Positions 45,354 through 53,919 of a stretch of 64,000 nucleotides of DNA are shown here, piece after piece. The stretch covers positions 10,602 through 74,601 of the forward strand of contig JAAXIK010000310.1 in the NCBI GenBank assembly GCA_012270385.1, in the 5' to 3' direction. Position numbers and translations under genes: made by a program. Each line of letters starts with the position of its first letter. Position 1 is the first letter of the stretch. This stretch comes from Rubripirellula sp. Its GTDB lineage: Bacteria; Planctomycetota; Planctomycetia; Pirellulales; Pirellulaceae. The notes beneath the pieces are model-generated. The model was not told the DNA's origin. It ran no database searches and saw nothing but the letters and a program-made list of their open reading frames with translations.

Positions 45354-47789
45354 ATGGGGAGTGCTTGGCAGATGGAGAGTAGCGATAGTGTGGCTTCGGC
45401 GTCACGATGGGTTTCGCGTTTTTCCACAGATCTAAATTGCTTTCATCCTTTCCATCGGTTCTGGGTTCGATGGATGCTGCTTCTATGGGTATTGAGTGTG
45501 ACCGCCATGCCCAGTGATGCGGCTGTCGATGCACGGATGGTCCAGCAGGCGATCGACCGAGGGGTTACTTATCTTAAAAAAAGTCAGACGGAGCGTGGTG
45601 GATGGACTGAATATAGCGGCCAGTCATGCGGTCTCTCCTCACTTTGCACGATGGCCTTACTCAATTCCGGAGTTTCACCTGAAGATCCGGTGATTCAAAA
45701 GGCACTGCAGTATCTCCGTGGTTTTGAGCCCGAGGAAACTTACTCGGTGTCCTTGCAGACCCTAGCATTTTGCTACCTCGGGGCAGCTGCAGATCTGCCA
45801 AGGATTCGACGCAATATAGATTGGTTAGTGAGTCAGCAGCGTTTAGGAGATCCACTGAGCCAAAGAGGTGGTAGTTGGGATTACGGTCGGCAACGCGGTA
45901 GTGGGGACCCTTCCAATTCTCAATTTGCTTTACTTGCTTTGAGTGCTGCAGCGGAATTGGGTATCGAGATTGATTCAAATGTATTCCGTCGATCTCTTGA
46001 ATACTGGCAGATTAGACAGAGTAAAGGAGGTTGGAGCTATGGTAATAGTCCTCGACTATCAGGGAGCATGACTTGTGCTGGAATCGCTTCTACCGTTATC
46101 GCTAATCAGTGTCTGAATGCTCAGGGCATTCTAAAGATTGAGTGTTGTGGAGAAAAAGCTGACGGCTCGCAGTCGGTGGAAAGGGGTTTGCAATGGTTGG
46201 GAGAGAATTTCACTTTACAAGTGAACCCCGGCGGTGACTCTCTCACCTTTTTCTATTACCTCTATGCATTAGAACGTGTTGGCAGACTTACCGGCAGGCG
46301 TTTCATCGGGGGCCACGATTGGTATCGCGAGGGAGCCGAGCGCCTGTTAGCCCTTCAAGATAAATTCGTTGGTTTCTGGTCTGGATCCGGGGCCATGGAA
46401 CAGAATCGCGATATCGCGACTTCCTTCGCCCTTCTCTTTCTTAGTAAGGGAAAGCGGCAAGTGGTAATCGGCAGGGTGAAATATGGACCCAAATTAGCTG
46501 AACCAAGTCAACTCTGGGAGCGACATCCCCAAGCTCTGCAGCAGTTGGTGAGACACACGGAACGGGATTGGGGGCGTGATTTGAGCTGGCAGACGATCGA
46601 TTTGGAGTCTGCTCAGCTACAAGATCTACTTCAGGCACCCGTCCTTATTTTAAGTGGCAGTGAATCGTTTCAATTTGGTGACAACGTATCCGCTCGACTC
46701 AAGGAGTACATTGATCAGGGAGGATGTCTTCTTTTTGAAGCTGAAGCTGGTGAGGGATGCGGCGAAGCCAAAGGTTTCGAACAGAGTGTAAGTGAGTTAT
46801 GTGGTAAGTGGTTCGGCAATGTTCCTCTAGAGCGTCTGCCACCAACGCATCTTGTTTGGACAGCGAGGCATAAGGTGAATCCTTCCATGATTTCACCTGA
46901 GTTCTGGGTTTACGGAATTCAGGCATGCTGTCGAACTGCCGTGTTTTACTTCCCTCAGAGTGTTTCTTGCCGATGGCAGTACGGCGACCGTCTTTTACGT
47001 CAAACGCAGAATTCAGAACAGATACAGGCCCAGAAAGCATCACTGGAACAGGTTTCCACCGCGATTCATCTTGGGGAAAACATCATTGCTTATGCCACCG
47101 GGCGCGAATTGAAAGACAAGTTAGAGCAACACGTTGTGCTTAATGGCGAGGCAGTTACTGATGTTCAGCGTGCCGAGATTCGCCTAGCGACTTTGGCACT
47201 TGCAGCCGGTGCGGAGGAGGCGCAGAGAACGGTTCCCAATGCTGCGAGTCTGATCTCTAGTCGTCTTCCCATCCGTCTGGTATCGCCGAGAGAACCTGTG
47301 GGTTTTGACCGAGAAGCGCTCCAGGATGTTCCATTCCTGTGGATACATGGACGACAAACTTTCTCTTTTTCTGCGGAGCAAAGGCAGGTGATGCGGGATT
47401 ACATCGAGAGTGGTGGGATCGTGATCGGTGCGTCACTTTGTGGAAGCGAGGAGTTTACGCGATCTTTTCGAAGTGAGTGGGAAGCTATTTTCCCAGAACT
47501 CAAGTTCGAAAAGCTCCAACCTGAAGATGAATTATTCCAGATCAAAAACGGCTTTGATATCCGCTCTGTGGTCACCAGGCGTTTTGATGGAGCGGGGAAA
47601 TTGAGCAAAAATACAGGTTCACCGGTGCTTGAGCGGATGAAGTACGACGGTCTGGCCGCAGTTTTCTTGTCACCTTTGGACCTGAGTTGTGCTCTTGAGA
47701 GCCCCAATTCTGTCCAATGTCCCGGTTATGAAACGGAAGTCGCCGCAAAGATCGCCGCCAATATTGTCCTATTCTGCCTGCAGCAATAG
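45354..47789 (+). CDS. Exported DUF4159 protein with alpha-toroid repeats
   Basis: A hydrophobic segment (WMLLLWVLSVTAMPSDAA) looks like a signal or anchor. Residues of about 60-360 form squalene-cyclase-like alpha/alpha-toroid repeats (GVTYLKKSQTERGGWTEY, GGSWDYGRQRGSGDPSNSQFA, GGWSYGNSP). From about 370, GRVKYGPKLAEPSQLW and LILSGSESFQF are DUF4159, and a second related half starts near 635 (LWIHGRQTFSFSAEQRQVMRDYIESGG). DUF4159 proteins regularly accompany MoxR/DUF58/BatA in planctomycetes. The toroid repeats lack the DXDD motif of hopene cyclases, so cyclase activity is not supported. The ATG at 45372 after GGGGAG is an alternative start. Confidence 0.87.
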   Translation: MGSAWQMESSDSVASASRWVSRFSTDLNCFHPFHRFWVRWMLLLWVLSVTAMPSDAAVDARMVQQAIDRGVTYLKKSQTERGGWTEYSGQSCGLSSLCTMALLNSGVSPEDPVIQKALQYLRGFEPEETYSVSLQTLAFCYLGAAADLPRIRRNIDWLVSQQRLGDPLSQRGGSWDYGRQRGSGDPSNSQFALLALSAAAELGIEIDSNVFRRSLEYWQIRQSKGGWSYGNSPRLSGSMTCAGIASTVIANQCLNAQGILKIECCGEKADGSQSVERGLQWLGENFTLQVNPGGDSLTFFYYLYALERVGRLTGRRFIGGHDWYREGAERLLALQDKFVGFWSGSGAMEQNRDIATSFALLFLSKGKRQVVIGRVKYGPKLAEPSQLWERHPQALQQLVRHTERDWGRDLSWQTIDLESAQLQDLLQAPVLILSGSESFQFGDNVSARLKEYIDQGGCLLFEAEAGEGCGEAKGFEQSVSELCGKWFGNVPLERLPPTHLVWTARHKVNPSMISPEFWVYGIQACCRTAVFYFPQSVSCRWQYGDRLLRQTQNSEQIQAQKASLEQVSTAIHLGENIIAYATGRELKDKLEQHVVLNGEAVTDVQRAEIRLATLALAAGAEEAQRTVPNAASLISSRLPIRLVSPREPVGFDREALQDVPFLWIHGRQTFSFSAEQRQVMRDYIESGGIVIGASLCGSEEFTRSFRSEWEAIFPELKFEKLQPEDELFQIKNGFDIRSVVTRRFDGAGKLSKNTGSPVLERMKYDGLAAVFLSPLDLSCALESPNSVQCPGYETEVAAKIAANIVLFCLQQ

Positions 47790-48011
47790 CTCATTCGGGT
47801 GGTTTTTGTGTTTGATTATACTGACTGTACCGCTGGTTTTCGCTAAATCATCTCCACTGCTTTGGCGATCTACTGTTTCATATCCCTCATCTTCAGACAT
47901 CTTCTGATTTCTACTTGTGGGAAATGGGGTCAGGTTGCAATAATTGCCCCTCGCTATTTTCACACTGAATCCAAGAAGTCATCTGATTCACCAAATTTTT
48001 CGAGCCCAGTT

Positions 48012-48176
48012 ATGGCCAAAAGTAAAAAGAAAGCTGAAACCATTTTCCTCGTTTGCGAAGAATGTGGTGACTACAACTACTCCCTGAAACGCAAGCCTGG
48101 CGGCGAGAAACTTCGTCTCAAAAAATATTGCGCTCGCTTGCGTAAGCACACCTTCCACACTGAGAAGAAGAAGTAA
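48012..48176 (+). CDS. rpmG: 50S ribosomal protein L33
   Basis: 54 residues: [20 protein letters not shown] followed by [10 protein letters not shown] and a second Cys region. CEEC and a later KKYC suggest the zinc-binding (C+) form. The ATG at 48012 gives the normal L33 N-terminus; the frame is open further upstream but those residues do not fit the family. Unlike many bacteria, no tRNA-Trp, secE or nusG follows. Confidence 0.95.
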   Translation: MAKSKKKAETIFLVCEECGDYNYSLKRKPGGEKLRLKKYCARLRKHTFHTEKKK

Positions 48177-48622
48177 CCAGGTCTGTTCCTGTTGCCTTAT
48201 CGACTTAGTCGTCTCAATCCATTTTCATAGCGTCTTGAGCGAAGGAACGCGTGAGAGGCATCTCGCTCGAGTGAGAGTCAGTGATTTGGGCAACAATGGG
48301 TCCGAAAATGATCATTCGGACCCTGATGAATCATGGATGTCCAGGCTTTCTTTAACTGGACTTGATTTCTTGGATCGGCTGGGTAGGGAGATTACACCCT
48401 TGTTGTGGCGAACCGCTTTGGTTTCCACCACTTAAACCTTATGATGCAAAGAAGTCAGATGCTATCTGTAGTTGCCCTTGCTGGGTGTGGATAGATCCGA
48501 GCGGGATAAAGGCAGATCAGGAATGATGTTGCAGCTTAGGGTAGATACTTGAAGCTACCTACCTGTTCGCTTTCTGCTTAGTTGGACCGTTGCTAAAGAA
48601 ACAAGTGGAGAGGATTCTAGGT
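48177..48622. other. Interval between rpmG and recJ without a clear gene
   Basis: Nothing convincing is present. A 66-codon frame (48235-48435, TTG start) has no ribosome-binding site and no recognisable product. I saw no tRNA-like cloverleaf. Confidence 0.4.
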
Positions 48623-50413
48623 ATGCGTAGAGAGTGGCGAATCATTCCACATGATGGCTTACGGGTAGAAAACCTAGCTAAGACCGCTTCACTTCCACCA
48701 GTCGTTGCCCAATTGTTGGTTAGCCGAGGTATCTACGACTCAGAGGCAGCTGAAAGATTTCTTGATACGAAGCTGAAGGGATTGAGAGACCCTCAAGAGT
48801 TGCCCGGTATTTCCCAAGCGACTGAGGTACTCGTTCAAGCCATCAATAACCGTTTACCCATCGTGATTTACGGGGATTACGATTGCGATGGAATGACAGG
48901 GACAGCAATTCTCGTCAACGGCTTACGGCTTTTAAATGCTGATGTCAGTTATTACGTTCCTAATCGTCTCGAGGATGGATACGGCCTGAACGAAGATGCG
49001 ATCCGAAGACTCGCAGAGAGAGGTAAGCGACTAATCGTTTCGGTCGACTGTGGTATCACGAGTGTATCTCATGCAGAACTGTGTAAAGAATTAGATGTTC
49101 AGCTGGTCATCACCGATCATCACACCATTGGTGATCAGTTGCCTGACGCGGATGCAATCGTTCATCCCCGATTACCGGGTTCGTCCTATCCGTTTGGCGA
49201 GCTTTGCGGAGCAGGTGTCGCATTCAAGTTAGCTTGGTCGATTTGCCAACATCAATGTGGCGGAAAGAAAGTGAGTGATTCGCTTCGACGGTATCTCATG
49301 CAGTCACTCGCTCTAGCTGCCATAGGTACAGTGGCGGATGTCGTTCCACTGTTGGATGAAAATAGGATTCTGGTAGAGCATGGGATAAGAATGCTGAAGG
49401 AGGAGCCGGTCCCTGGTTTAGCAGAGTTGATGCGAATCACGAAGTTGGATCAAGCAAGCCGATTGGACACGGAGAGTATTTCCTTCACTTTGGCTCCTCG
49501 ACTCAATGCTGCTGGACGACTGGGGCAGGCACAACTGGCAATCGAATTGTTAACAATTGAGGCGGGTGATCGTGCCACACAATTGGCTGATTACATTCAT
49601 CAACTCAACGTGCAAAGAGACAGCTTGCAACGCAGCGTCTATCTGGCTGCGAACAAACAAGCCAAAGAAGAGTTCGACATTGACAATGATGCCGCCTTCG
49701 TTTTGGCGGGTGTCGGTTGGCATCAAGGTGTGATCGGAGTGGTTGCGGGCCGACTGGCCGAGAAATATGCAAAACCGGTCATCGTGATTTCTCTGGACGC
49801 TTCGGGAAAGCCGGAAGCAGTTGGATCCGGACGCGTTGGTGGGACCAATATCAATCTGTATGACGCTCTGAGTGAGTGTGAGGAAAGACTTGTTCGGTTT
49901 GGTGGGCATGCCGCAGCAGCAGGAATCACAATCCTCGAAAATCAGCTTGAGGGTTTTCGGGAAGATTTTTGCGAAGCGGTATCGAGGCAATGGGTTGAAA
50001 AAGAGGTTGTGCCGCAAATCAACATCGATGCAGAGGCAACACTTGGACAATTAACTTTAGAAGTTGTCAGACAGATGGAAACGCTTGCGCCATTTGGTGC
50101 TGGCAATCCCAGACCGATTTTATGCTGTAGAGAAGTTGAATTGGATGAACCTGCTCGAAAGATGGGCAGCGGTGAAAGGCATCTAACGGTCAAACTTCGT
50201 CAAGGAAGCAAAGTGATCAGAGCGGTTGCCTTTGGTGCTGCAGATTGGTGCGATGAGCTTAATGAGATCAATAGCTCAATCGAAATTGCTTACCGTCCTG
50301 TGATCAATGAGTTTCGAGGTTATCGAAATGTTGAGATTCACCTTGTTGATTGGCGAAGACCGTCCGAGTCGCTCAGTGAAGAGCTTTCGGTGAACCAAAA
50401 AAACGGTGGATAG
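48623..50413 (+). CDS. recJ: Single-stranded-DNA-specific 5'-3' exonuclease RecJ
   Basis: A 596-residue DHH-family exonuclease used in recombination and mismatch repair. The DHH core has DYDCDGMTGTAI, VSVDCGI and ITDHHTIGD; later APRLNAAGRLG, GWHQGVIGVVAGRLAEKY and RFGGHAAAAG form the DHHA1 domain; a C-terminal OB-type domain follows. ATG 48623 has a GGAGAGG box nine bases upstream, and fits better than the TTG at 48590. It is followed by the esterase gene after 49 bases. Confidence 0.95.
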   Translation: MRREWRIIPHDGLRVENLAKTASLPPVVAQLLVSRGIYDSEAAERFLDTKLKGLRDPQELPGISQATEVLVQAINNRLPIVIYGDYDCDGMTGTAILVNGLRLLNADVSYYVPNRLEDGYGLNEDAIRRLAERGKRLIVSVDCGITSVSHAELCKELDVQLVITDHHTIGDQLPDADAIVHPRLPGSSYPFGELCGAGVAFKLAWSICQHQCGGKKVSDSLRRYLMQSLALAAIGTVADVVPLLDENRILVEHGIRMLKEEPVPGLAELMRITKLDQASRLDTESISFTLAPRLNAAGRLGQAQLAIELLTIEAGDRATQLADYIHQLNVQRDSLQRSVYLAANKQAKEEFDIDNDAAFVLAGVGWHQGVIGVVAGRLAEKYAKPVIVISLDASGKPEAVGSGRVGGTNINLYDALSECEERLVRFGGHAAAAGITILENQLEGFREDFCEAVSRQWVEKEVVPQINIDAEATLGQLTLEVVRQMETLAPFGAGNPRPILCCREVELDEPARKMGSGERHLTVKLRQGSKVIRAVAFGAADWCDELNEINSSIEIAYRPVINEFRGYRNVEIHLVDWRRPSESLSEELSVNQKNGG

Positions 50414-50462
50414 AACATTCACTGACTGGGATGGAGACTCGTTGTGAAGGAGAGTTGATTTG

Positions 50463-51194
50463 ATGATTGAGCCAAAAAGACGACAATATGGGAAGCTCGA
50501 CTGCATCGTGGTGGATTCGGGTAATCAACCGGAGACCCTTGTGGTGATCTGTCATGGTTACGGTGCGAACCATGAGGATCTTGCTCCCCTCAGTTTTGAA
50601 TGGATCGGAATGCTTGGAGAGAGTGAATCAAGCTACCGTTTTATTTTTCCTGATGCACCCAATTCGTTAGCGGAATACGGAATGCCATTTGGCAAAGCTT
50701 GGTGGCCAATCAACATGGCACAGCTTGCTGAAATGGTGGAAGCTTCCGCGTTCGATGAATTACACCGACATGAACCACCGGGAATCGACGCAGCACGCGG
50801 TGATCTCTCCGACATGATCCATGCAGCATATGATGAGATCGATTCCGATCAAGTCAACTTAGTAATCGGAGGGTTTTCCCAAGGTGCAATGCTCACCATG
50901 GATGTAGCTTTGAGGGGTGAGATTCCAATCCCCGCTGCTTTGATGCAGTTTTCAGGCACAATGATCTGCAAAGAAATATGGATGGACTTGGTAAGTAAGC
51001 GGTTGTCTAAAACAAAAGTGTTTCAGTCGCATGGCACACTGGACCCTATTCTTCCCTTCACAAGTGCTGAGGTGGTTAGGGACATGCTGATCGGTTCTGG
51101 GGTATCAGTGGATTTCCACTCTTTTGCTGGACCACATACAATAGACGTCGAGTCGATTGCAAAAAGTGGTCAATTGATCAAAGCAGTTGTGTGA
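50463..51194 (+). CDS. Carboxylesterase/phospholipase-like alpha/beta-hydrolase
   Basis: A cytoplasmic serine hydrolase of the acyl-protein-thioesterase/carboxylesterase type, 243 residues. ICHGYGANHEDL gives the oxyanion region, GGFSQGAML the nucleophile Ser, HGTLDPILP the Asp, and FAGPHTI the catalytic His. ATG 50463 follows AAGGAGA closely. Its stop overlaps the GTG start of the DinB-like gene (GTGA), so the two are translationally coupled. Confidence 0.9.
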   Translation: MIEPKRRQYGKLDCIVVDSGNQPETLVVICHGYGANHEDLAPLSFEWIGMLGESESSYRFIFPDAPNSLAEYGMPFGKAWWPINMAQLAEMVEASAFDELHRHEPPGIDAARGDLSDMIHAAYDEIDSDQVNLVIGGFSQGAMLTMDVALRGEIPIPAALMQFSGTMICKEIWMDLVSKRLSKTKVFQSHGTLDPILPFTSAEVVRDMLIGSGVSVDFHSFAGPHTIDVESIAKSGQLIKAVV

Positions 51195-51838
51195 ACCAAA
51201 TTCTGGCTAACTCGAATTTCACTTCATACATTCGGAAAAAGCAGAACCTTACTCACCAAGAAACCATGAGCCGAATTGTAAGCCGTAGACCCTGTGGATC
51301 AGAGCTGTCCTCTGAAGAACATCAAATGCTGATTCAAGCACTTGAAGGGGATTGCGTACTCACTTTACTCAACGAGCAGATGTATTGGCTTTGCGAGTTG
51401 GCGAGTCATCTTAGTACTGAACAAATTGATAAAATTCATCGACCTTATCGTTGGACAGTGAGGCAGGTTTTTGCACACTGTGTTGATGCTGAACGTTTTC
51501 TGGGTATGTGCTTGACCCAATTTGCGGCAGGTGAATCTTCACGCCTTACACAACCCGACTACGACCAATATGTCGAAACACGTTTTGGCTTGGGGAATTT
51601 CTCCGGCCTGGTCACTGAATGGGGATATCTCAGGCAGTCGAATATCTTACTGTTGAGGCGTATGGTCCCACGAGTGTGGGACCATCAAGGTGAAATCGAT
51701 GAAAGCTCTCTCACCACTAGAGGTCTGGCGTGGTTAATTGCGGGGCATATGCATCATCACCTATCGATTGTAGAAGAGCGTTGTAACCTTTCTATTCGAA
51801 GAGATTCGAGTAGCGGTTCCAGTGAAAAAAATATGTAG
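51191..51838 (+). CDS. DinB-like four-helix protein
   Basis: 215 residues with the DinB-like helical pattern: WTVRQVFAHCVDAERFLGMCLTQFA, then GWLIAGHMHHHLSIVEERC. The three histidines (AHCVDAE and GHMHHH) are the likely metal ligands. DinB-type proteins bind divalent metals, and many are thiol S-transferases or of unknown function. The GTG at 51191 overlaps the preceding stop; an ATG at 51266 is the alternative. Confidence 0.85.
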   Translation: MNQILANSNFTSYIRKKQNLTHQETMSRIVSRRPCGSELSSEEHQMLIQALEGDCVLTLLNEQMYWLCELASHLSTEQIDKIHRPYRWTVRQVFAHCVDAERFLGMCLTQFAAGESSRLTQPDYDQYVETRFGLGNFSGLVTEWGYLRQSNILLLRRMVPRVWDHQGEIDESSLTTRGLAWLIAGHMHHHLSIVEERCNLSIRRDSSSGSSEKNM

Positions 51839-51878
51839 GCCAAAGTGCCATTTCATTTGATTACGTCCCTCTCGAAAA

Positions 51879-53432
51879 GTGAATCCTTTGTTCCAAGATA
51901 GTTTTGAAGCACTACTGCAAAATGAAGTCGACCCGGTAGCTGCTGGCATTGGATTAAGAGATCTCTCTGAGAAAGCAGAGGGTAGAGCCTTAGAACTACT
52001 AGAGCAGCTTCTCGTCTCGCGAAGTGAATTAGCAAATACAGATCCGGCTATCGTTGGAACAGTTCTTCGGATCCTACATGCATCATTACTTCGAGAAGGG
52101 TGGTCGTTGGTAGAGAGTTTACCTATAGAAACGATCGTTCAGCTCGAGCAAGCGATACCACCCCGCTCTTCCAATCGTTTTCTACTCCAGCAGCTATATG
52201 CAGTCCATCAAAGTGATCAGGCGCTAATTGCATTGGTGGAATCTTTGTCGCTGCAGCCCCCACAAAAATGGGTCGAAGCAGCTCAAGTCCTGAGCCCACT
52301 GATGCAACGCTCCAACTGGAGTGCTGAAGCGTTCTTCCCTAATGCATTGGGTTTATTGCAACATCCCAGCCTTGCTTCACCGTTGTTGGACTTGGCGAAT
52401 TTTCTATATCGGAAAGAGCTGACCTCCCAGCATCCGGCGAATAATCAAGTTGAAATGTTGAGGATTCTCTTGGGTGAGGTGGTAGGTCGACTTGGTGCGT
52501 TCGAGGACGATCCTCGAACATTTGGAACCGAAGTGCCTATTGTGCAGGCTCGGTTGGCTGAGGCCGTAGCTTTGGCCGTATCGTTGTGCGATGCGTTGGC
52601 TCTAATGGGTGATTTGTCGTCCATTGGAAAGTTACATCAAGCCATGGAATTGCGCCATCGACGGGTTCAGAGTGAAGCTGCTGGAGCATTAGCACGCTTG
52701 GGTGATGATCAGGGTAAAGCTCGCTTATTGGAATTGCTCAAAGAACCCGCGGCGAGGCTACGCGTCATTCAGTACGCTGAGGAGCTTGGATTTGGTGAAG
52801 AGGTTGAATCGGAATTTCGCACTGCCAACGCAACTTCTGAAGCTGAATTAGCACTGTGGTTAAGTCAGCCTCAGCAGATGGGAGTTCCACCCACTCATGT
52901 AGAAGTCGTACACACTACACGATGTCTCTGGCCCAGTTACCACGATCCAGTGGATATCTCTCTTGTAAAATTTGAGTACAACTTTGGCGAAAAATCGTAT
53001 TCGAATATTGGAATGACCGGACCGGTGACATTTGCGATGTCGGTGGATGTAACTGACCTGTCACTCGAAGATACCTATGCTATTTATGCGGGGTGGCATG
53101 CGGAGCATGACGAGATCTTTACATTGGCACCGGAAAATTGGAATGATCTCCAGAGAGAACAACTTGATCAATGGAAGAAGCATTTAGAGCGATGTGGTTT
53201 CGAGCAAGTGAAAGCGGTTTTGTTGGGCAGATTTCTAGATGAGACTGCTGGCATTTACACAGCCTCGCGGCAGGAAAGATCTTGCCTTGTGATTACTGAC
53301 GGTCTTGAAAGCATCGAACACCTAAGTGATGGCGCCGAGCGTAGCATGGGACCGTTGGATATTTTCAACTTATACAAGGGGCGAAAAATGCTGAGGACTT
53401 TTAATCCCGATCGCGATCTGGTTCCGGAATAG
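51879..53432 (+). CDS. HEAT-repeat-like protein, unknown function
   Basis: 517 residues, mostly helical for the first 330 with HEAT-like spacing (SIGKLHQAMELRHRRVQSEAAGALARLGDDQGKARLLELLKEPAARLRVIQYAEELG). The last 190 residues are a mixed alpha/beta region (VHTTRCLWPSYHDPVDISLVKFEYNFG, SNIGMTGPVTFAMSVDVTDLSLEDTYAIYAGWHAE) that I cannot place. No signal peptide. It lies 41 bases after the DinB-like gene and 86 bases before the WXG100-like gene. Confidence 0.78.
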   Translation: MNPLFQDSFEALLQNEVDPVAAGIGLRDLSEKAEGRALELLEQLLVSRSELANTDPAIVGTVLRILHASLLREGWSLVESLPIETIVQLEQAIPPRSSNRFLLQQLYAVHQSDQALIALVESLSLQPPQKWVEAAQVLSPLMQRSNWSAEAFFPNALGLLQHPSLASPLLDLANFLYRKELTSQHPANNQVEMLRILLGEVVGRLGAFEDDPRTFGTEVPIVQARLAEAVALAVSLCDALALMGDLSSIGKLHQAMELRHRRVQSEAAGALARLGDDQGKARLLELLKEPAARLRVIQYAEELGFGEEVESEFRTANATSEAELALWLSQPQQMGVPPTHVEVVHTTRCLWPSYHDPVDISLVKFEYNFGEKSYSNIGMTGPVTFAMSVDVTDLSLEDTYAIYAGWHAEHDEIFTLAPENWNDLQREQLDQWKKHLERCGFEQVKAVLLGRFLDETAGIYTASRQERSCLVITDGLESIEHLSDGAERSMGPLDIFNLYKGRKMLRTFNPDRDLVPE

Positions 53433-53444
53433 AAGATGTATTTA

Positions 53445-53505
53445 ACACTCCGATTTGCTTACCGTGGGGTTCACGGTGACTCAAGTGGGGGTCAGATCGG
53501 AGTGT
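53445..53505 (+). other. Nested inverted repeats upstream of the WXG100-like gene
   Basis: An outer 10-bp perfect inverted repeat, ACACTCCGAT (53445-53454) with ATCGGAGTGT (53496-53505), encloses a 6-bp hairpin ACCGTG-GGGTT-CACGGT (53461-53477) and a possible 3-bp GAC/GTC. It starts just after the HEAT-like stop and ends 13 bases before the next start. It may be a structured 5' leader or operator. Confidence 0.55.
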
Positions 53506-53518
53506 ATCCAGATTCAAT

Positions 53519-53776
53519 ATGGAACCATTTACTTTTAAAATGCTAAATTCAAGAAGTCAGTTCACCGAATCCAACAACCGACTGAAAAAGGTTTTCACCG
53601 ACTTTTCCAAAGTTTGGCAAGATACAGGAGAGTTCTGGCTAGATGACCGAAGATCACAATTTGAGCGAAAGCACCTCACAACGATTGGTCCAAGCCTCCA
53701 GCGTCTTTCCAGCTTACTGAGTCAGTTGACGGATACAGTTGCGGATGCTGAGAAAGATTTAAGTGATGGCGAGTGA
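53519..53776 (+). CDS. Small WXG100-like helical-hairpin protein
   Basis: 85 residues, predicted as two helices joined by a short turn. The first helix runs through NRLKKVFTDFSKVW. The turn region has W33-Q-D35 and W40-L-D42, then F48, then a long amphipathic helix (SLQRLSSLLSQLTDTVADAEKDL). The spacing W33 to F48 (15) matches W43 to W58 of ESAT-6, and Asp replaces the Gly of W-x-G. Length fits WXG100 proteins. No C-terminal YxxxD/E export motif is seen. It sits 143 bases before the FtsK/SpoIIIE-type ATPase gene, the classic type VII partner. The family assignment is inference from motif spacing. Confidence 0.7.
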   Translation: MEPFTFKMLNSRSQFTESNNRLKKVFTDFSKVWQDTGEFWLDDRRSQFERKHLTTIGPSLQRLSSLLSQLTDTVADAEKDLSDGE

Positions 53777-53919
53777 TTGCTTGCCTGCTTCGATATCAAG
53801 TCTTGCAAGTTAGGGCAGGCTATATCAAGGGTTACGATTGGTTCGCAAGTACAGCACGTTAAACGCGACATTCACTGATTATCGGAAGTTCATTCAATTG
53901 AATCATAAAAAAGAATGCA

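Noticed and set aside
45410-46440. Squalene-hopene cyclase
   Set aside because: Toroid repeats are present but the catalytic DXDD motif is not, and DUF4159 follows.
48235-48435. 66-codon frame with TTG start between rpmG and recJ
   Set aside because: No ribosome-binding site, no recognisable product and no signal or membrane pattern; probably chance.
48177-48600. tRNA-Trp/secE/nusG cluster after rpmG
   Set aside because: Expected in many bacteria, but no tRNA fold or SecE/NusG-like frame is present here.
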